NCBI RefSeq assembly: GCF_964340395.1 | Contig: NC_135552.1 | Coordinates: forward strand, 7,440,494-7,504,493 | Reading direction: 5' to 3' | From: Glandiceps talaboti | Lineage: Eukaryota > Hemichordata > Enteropneusta > Spengelidae | Length of the DNA stretch: 64,000 nucleotides | Part shown: positions 52,114-64,000 of the stretch, piece by piece | How the letters are laid out: each line of letters opens with the position of its first letter | How positions within the stretch are numbered: position 1 is the stretch's first letter | Translations under genes and position numbers: made by a program | The notes under the pieces: model-generated | Told to the model about the DNA's origin: nothing | Databases searched by the model: none | What the model saw: only the letters and a program-made list of their open reading frames with translations

Positions 52114-55100
52114 ATATTTAACCCGTCTTTTCTGCAAAGAGCAGGAGGTATGGATTACATCCATCGTGTCCCAGGTCGTGGGTTATGGGGCATGATGGGT
52201 GTGTTTACCTTACAACGTGACAGAAAAACACAGGTACTGAAAGTCAAACCACGGTGACATCGTGATAACTGAAGCCGAATCCAACCCGTACACGTGTATC
52301 AAACGACTATACTGATACAAGGAAGCTCAAAGGTGTGACCACAGGGTAAGTAGGTGGGTTGTGTTAGCAAGTTCAATGATACATGTAAATGCGTTACCAT
52401 GGCAGTTGAAGTGTTTGGTCTTGTAATGGCGATATTATATATAGACCTAGCCTAATGGTCAGAGTCAGTCACGTACAGTTTATTTTGCAGCTGGTAACCA
52501 CATAAATCGTACGTCCTTTCTCACTTGAAAGTACGTTCCTCCAAGGTGATGCCTTAACAAACAGTGAACTGTTGACTGTACCCAGTTATCGGACATTGGC
52601 AGAAATCATATTGAATCACACTTATTTACCTATTCAATCTTATCTAACCGTTCACATTATACTTTTTTACCTCATGATTGTCAAAAAATGTATTACTGTA
52701 CTTGTCTACTTGGCAGCAAAAACATTTCACGAACATTTGAGGACATTATTTAAGGTATGAGGTGTCAAATGCGAATTACGTCAACGACGCAACTTTCCGG
52801 CGGCGGAGACAGAATCGGGCGCTCTTGTCAACATTCGAACGCGAAACAAACCCGTTTCTGGAAGTGAAGTGAAGTGTTATACGTTTTTCGATCGCTGTAC
52901 GTACTCTTGAATTGAAGATTTAGGAGTGAACGGAAGGTAATTTCGTATGAGTTTCAGAAGTCCTTGCGAAGAAAATTAGCTTTACTACCATGACTTAAAG
53001 AGGAACTGTCTTATAAAATTTAGACTTGTTGAAATGTATCAACAACCACACTCCCTATATCGCCGGTCAAGCAAAAACATTAACGTGCGAAACAGAAAAG
53101 TTGGAGTCGGTCACATTAAAAAGATAACACCACGCCCAGTGTCTGACGCTACTAGAATTACACGATTAACCGTAACGTCTGAATACATCCAAGATATTCT
53201 ACGTGAGATACCCCAGGTCATAAATGTCTGCTTCTACACAAGTCATCCAAGTTGAGTACCCCCCCCCCACAAACAAGCAAAAACATTTTCTTTTAATTTT
53301 CTCCTCAGTTGCTTTGATTTTGACTGCTCGAAATGAAACTGACATGACACTTGGAAACTTTAATTGCATTATTCAAAAACAACGACTTGTATGGTATTCA
53401 CATGAAATTTACACACTGACCATAATTCCATATCGCCATTAAATGAAGTACTTTGTTTGGGTTTTTGCGTTGTTACTATGGTAACCAGATTTGCTATACA
53501 GATTGATTCTATGTCGCTTTGGAAGCATATCGCTCGATAGGTCAGCAGTGTCACCAGAGCTAGACGGCGATTGATAGGAGAATGACTCTGGATCATTGTT
53601 AGACATTATTATGACATTAGAATGACCCTGAATCATTGTTAGATTATTTTTCAGCTGTCTCGCCAACTATAGTATATCACTAGTCACACTAAGGGGCGAC
53701 GTCAAAAGATCGATGTTTACAAATCCTACAGAAACGATTTTACTTTTTAATGGGTCTGTGTGTACCCCTAAACATGCAATTATTTATTTTTTTTTAAATA
53801 TCCCTTAAATTGAGAAATGGAAGAATTTTCACTATAGCACAGCACTAAAATAAAGTGTCAACAAAAGATCTATTTTTCCTCACTACATACTGGCTTTGTA
53901 TTCATAGCATTACTACATACTGATTTGAAATTGGATGGACATTTTCAATTTTGGCCAATTAAGTTAGGGGTGGGGGACTAAATGTTTTTAGCTTTTTATC
54001 CTACATTGAACTATTGACACTCCCAATGTGTTGATTTATCATACATGATTATGTACTGACAGAACTATCCCTTGGTACCCATGTGTTCCAGTATTATGAA
54101 ATTTCATGTGAATTGTGTCCAAAAATGTTGAAATTTGGAAGGGGGGTGGGTCATAATTATGAATATTATGGCCACTTTAGCTTTGGGAGAAATACATAAA
54201 CTCTACACATGAGTAGTTCAGTTGATTTATCATACATATGAACTGACAGAAATATACCTTGGTGTCTGTATGTTCCAATATTATACAATGTCAAGTGATT
54301 TTTGTTCAAAATGTTGCAATTTTGATAGGATGGGGGGTAACATTTTTTACTGGCATTTTAAAGTTAGCATACACACAATGATTTTTGTTGTATAATTATG
54401 AAGAGGCATTGGTACATTATACATATGTGCAAAGTTAAACAAGCTCATTTTAATTTTTGTCAAAATTCAACAATATTTCATAAAAGAATTCTGTCAAAAA
54501 ATGTCTAAATTTAGATGGGGTGTGGGGTTACAATTTCAATTCTAGAATTTAAAGGGACGTGGTGACCCACTATTATTTTGTTATTGATAAATAGCTGGAA
54601 TAATACATTGTACACATACAGTATATAAAATAATCTAACACGGACTTTTATCCTTTTTTGCAGTTTTCTTACATTTTTCTTTAAAAATCGTAAAGCAGCT
54701 GGGGATAAAATACCATAGCATTTTATGAAATAATGAATATTTTGATTTCCAAAAATTTCAAAATTTCGGTGACCATTCATCTTTGTTGATGCTTGAATCA
54801 CCTCTGTATTGACACAAATGGCAAACACAGTAATCACCATACCGAATATATGGAGTGTTTTAAAGTAAACACTGATTGTGATAATTTTGAGAGCTGAATC
54901 GTTAATTTGAAGTGGCACACATTGTCTGTAATCCGATACAACATTTCTGAAGTCGGTATGCAGTATGTGCACTTGTCAAACCAAACCAAACCACTTTCTT
55001 CTTCCTTATATGTGACAGAACTGAAGCCAATAAGCTTATTTGTCATAAGCAACTCTAAGATAATACATCAATCCTGATCAAAAAGTTGAGTTGGATGTGG

Positions 55101-56098
55101 ACTGTCATAGAATCGTATCGTACATTGTTGTCGCAACGTAACAATAACCGTATAAGTCGTTATTTTTGTACTTTTCATTTCTTATAATTATAATTATATT
55201 ATACCAGTATATTGATGGCGCAAATCGAGAGATCTGATTGGTCTAGACATCGAACTAGGACATCTAAAATGAGCGATAATGCACGGTTGGCACGCGTCCA
55301 AATTTTGCGTTGATATATTGATGTGATAAATTTATAAAAGTGACTTCTAACTGAGGACATGGAAACGATGACGGCAGCTATGAACAAAGTCACAGTCAGC
55401 CCAGTAAACAGGCTACGACCTGAAAGTGGCCCCTATGGGGATGGGGTCCAGTTATTTTGTAGCACTGTTGCAGTGACCACAGCACGTCACCAAAATGTAT
55501 GTTTCTGAATGAAAGAGATAACTAATCAGTTTCAAGAACACTGGGCCAGTATTTGACTATTTGGTGTACTTGGTTTTATCAAGGTCATCATTATTTGGAT
55601 CTTGATCTTTAGATTAATGATTAGCTGTGATTTACCGATCGAGTGACGCGGTTGTAAAGTTTAGTAAACCTTGAACTAAGCATCGTCGTAAAACGATTCG
55701 CCTCTTTACGCAGTGTCACGTTGCAGAACTGTGTCAAGGTAAAAAAATATGTTCTATGGAATCGGAAGAGGGTGGGGTGGCTACCGAAAAACGTAGTGTT
55801 CATTTACAAATTGCAAATACAAAATGAAACAATTTACCAATTATGAAGAAAATAAATTTGACGTTAAATTTTCAGTATTGTGAATTTATTTATTTATCTA
55901 TTTTGGTTGGGGGAGGTTAGCCTTTTTAAGCTTCAGGATTTACTGTAACAGTAAATGCTAGTTCTGAGTGCAAACTCAGGAAAGATAAGAAGCTTGAACA
56001 CAAAAAATCAACGCTCAAATATTACATTTAAACAGAAGGGCTTGCAATTGACCATATTTGTTTAGAGATATTCGTTTTTTGTTTACTGTTTACTTTTT
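52114..56098 (+). repeat. Block B copy 3, right part
   Basis: It resumes block B at the point equivalent to about 9085 in copy 1 and runs to the start of block A copy 5. It holds a longer, differently deleted version of repeat family R and a local rearrangement at about 54790-55050, where a stretch equivalent to 11300-11530 is inverted. No gene is seen apart from the candidate promoter. Confidence 0.75.
55237..55497 (+). promoter_or_regulatory. Candidate promoter of gene 5 (TATAAAAG at 55333-55340)
   Basis: This copy of the TATA box, inverted CCAAT box and GTATGT donor lies 1.5 kb before the ATG of gene 5. It is retained although the upstream part of this block B copy is heavily rearranged. 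Confidence 0.4.
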
Positions 56099-62230
<6,132 letters not shown>

Positions 62231-62660
62231 TCACAGGGGATTGAAATTGGCCATATTTGTTTACAATTAGGTAGTTTTTGTTTATTATTTACATTCTTTC
62301 TTTAAAAAATACATAAAAACTCTGAACCTGGGGCATCTGACCTCCTCCCTGTAAAAAAACACAAAATAGAAACTCTCTTATCCGGATGTGTTGGATGTAG
62401 AGGAGGTGGAGGTGTATGTGTCCTATTGGTAAAAAATGTATAAATTTCAAAACAACATGATGAGTAGATTGTGCTGAAATTTAATGGGACTACTCTTATG
62501 GGTGTTTAGGGTAAGAATTGTTCACGATAATTATGGTGATCCAATCAGTGATATGCACATTATATCTAAAAATGTGTCTTTTTAATCAAAAATCTAGAAT
62601 TGGGGTGTAGATTGGGGTGAAATTTAGTAAGAATTATTCATGACATAATGATCCCATCAG
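62231..62660 (+). repeat. MITE-like tail at the right end of the array
   Basis: It begins CACAGGGGATTGAAATTGGCC, as at 6135 and 23085, and then follows the interior of the 18805-19650 element (GATATGCACATTATATCTAA). Homology with the rest of the array ends at about 62660. Confidence 0.7.
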
Positions 62661-64000
62661 TGATACTAGCTAGAGAGTTCGATGTTCAAGGTCAAAGGTA
62701 ATTTCTGCCTGCATCCAATATCTGCGCCTCGACATGTACTCCTCGTTTGAGCGTTGGGAGTATCATCGGCAACTCCTGTGTCTGTTTCAGCATAGACAAT
62801 AGAGAGGGATCCCTCTCTATTGTCTATGGTTTCAGTCATGAGCGCGAGCGTTACCAGTTCTGTCATGTGCTGCCGTGTGCAAGTAAAGGTTACATGTGAC
62901 AGTTAGGTTTAGCGCTATTGTGTTCGATTACACATAATTATTTGTTGTGTCAGATTATATAGGACACAAATTACCCTTCAACGATTCGTTGGTCCAACCA
63001 CCCCACGGCCTCATCCCTCGATCACCTCCACACTTGTACGTCGATGGTCGAACCATGTTCAGCTCTATATTATGTAATCATAGCTGTGCACAAAAGGCCA
63101 CACAGGACAATCGAAAACTACACAACAATGTAGGGGTGTGTAATATTTCATAGATTGTTGTTTTCCAGGTCTACAGACTAAATATAACAACCTTTTGACT
63201 ATATATATTTCTACCTGTGTAAGGAGAAAAGAGAAGATGTCCACACTTCTTTAATATTTCTTCAAGTATAGAGATTGATACATTTGTAGCAGCAGGATTC
63301 GTACGATATTTTCCTAAGAAAACGGCAATCTAAGCAATAATACGTACCCACATGTGTGTGATACAAAGTCCCTTAGCCTGATATTTTCTCATAGGATTGA
63401 AACAGTACTGGATAATAGTCACATTGTATCTATATTTCGAATATGGTCATTTGCTGCCAAGAATTATCGTAATTTGATTGCCTGACATTGTCCAGTGACT
63501 TAGGTGGTCTGGCTAGAGTGTTGTTTACAAACGTCAGTGCAGTGTACGTTGTAATTTTTGTCAAAACGCATTTTGTGGTCAGAGGTCACCATAACCAATA
63601 CTTGACGCCAAGTCCAGTAACTGTTAACAACTCCATTACGTCATCACATTTTTAAGGGGTTTTCTAGGCAAACCATGTCATGTAATTCATACTAAACAAG
63701 TCACGCGATGAGCAGTTTTGTTTTACCAGTATGTCATCTGTATCATTATCAGCATGGATGTATGGGGTACCAGCGAGAAGAACCTAGGCCTAATTTAAGG
63801 GTAAGCATTTGCTGAAATTCTGTCATGTATGTAATCAACGTATCGCATGAAATACTATACCGTCTCCGATGCACCAATTTTCTGGTCGACATATTCATAT
63901 TATATTATAATTATGAGGTCAGGGTACATTTTGTTCTCGTATCGCTGTGTAGTGATTTGCATATCTTTGCATGGTTTACAAATCACTTTCCACAGAATGT
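62660..64000. other. Single-copy flank to the right of the array
   Basis: Apart from the palindrome at 62791-62828, this 1.3 kb shows no repeat shared with the array, no convincing exon and no RNA gene. It is probably ordinary intergenic or intronic DNA. Confidence 0.5.
62791..62828. repeat. 38-bp perfect palindrome
   Basis: Arms CATAGACAATAGAGAGGGA and its exact reverse complement meet with no spacer, around a GGATCC centre. It lies just beyond the right edge of the array. Confidence 0.9.

Overview
The window is AT-rich animal DNA, not bacterial. It has GT-AG introns, about 2 kb of intron for each short exon, (TAA)n, (AC)n(AT)n and poly-C microsatellites, CR1-superclade non-LTR retrotransposons and several small inverted-repeat transposons. 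The gene family and repeats fit an aquatic invertebrate (a non-vertebrate deuterostome or a lophotrochozoan). I cannot name the species from sequence alone.

The backbone is a head-to-tail array of one gene on the plus strand, a Golgi type II carbohydrate sulfotransferase of the HNK-1ST/CHST8-14 family (Sulfotransfer_2 fold). Each gene has three coding exons of 103, 86 and 879 nt. These encode a signal anchor, a short N-glycosylated stem and the catalytic domain, 355 aa in total. Four copies have complete coding exons: gene 1 (760-4855), gene 2 (13383-17389), gene 4 (31939-36180) and gene 5 (56868-60953). A fifth (psi-3, 21540-21733) survives only as the 3' end of the last exon, fused to a CR1-like retrotransposon fragment. 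Gene 1 has lost the GT of its intron 2 donor (GT to AT), so it may be defective although its reading frame is intact.

The array is built from two alternating blocks. Block A (about 6.1 kb) holds the gene with its flanks: 1-6130, 12613-18800, 29572-36650 and 56099-62230, plus only the 3' part at 21540-23085. Block B (about 6.4 kb) is intergenic: 6130-12612 and 23085-29571 are nearly identical, and the copy between genes 4 and 5 is split (36830-38585, a short piece at 40405-40498, then 52114-56098). Block B ends with a TATA box and a CCAAT box that could form the promoter of the next gene, which would then have a non-coding first exon. The array stops near 62.66 kb, and the last 1.3 kb shows nothing recognisable.

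Between genes 4 and 5 block B is broken by a nested insertion. An 11.6-kb segment (40499-52113) has similar short termini and a 5-7 bp target duplication. Inside it is a minus-strand Rex1/CR1-type LINE (fragments from 51822 down to 42444). The LINE is itself split by a 2.57-kb foldback DNA element (48745-51310, TIRs, flanking TA) carrying a ~150-bp minisatellite, and apparently by a 3.8-kb inverted copy of a block B repeat.

The main biological signals are three. Gene 4 carries a short tract identical to gene 2 inside an otherwise gene 1/5-like exon. Introns are much more alike than the catalytic exon of gene 2. Gene 2 is enriched in replacement changes that make the enzyme more basic. Together they suggest a young enzyme array diversified by unequal exchange and gene conversion.
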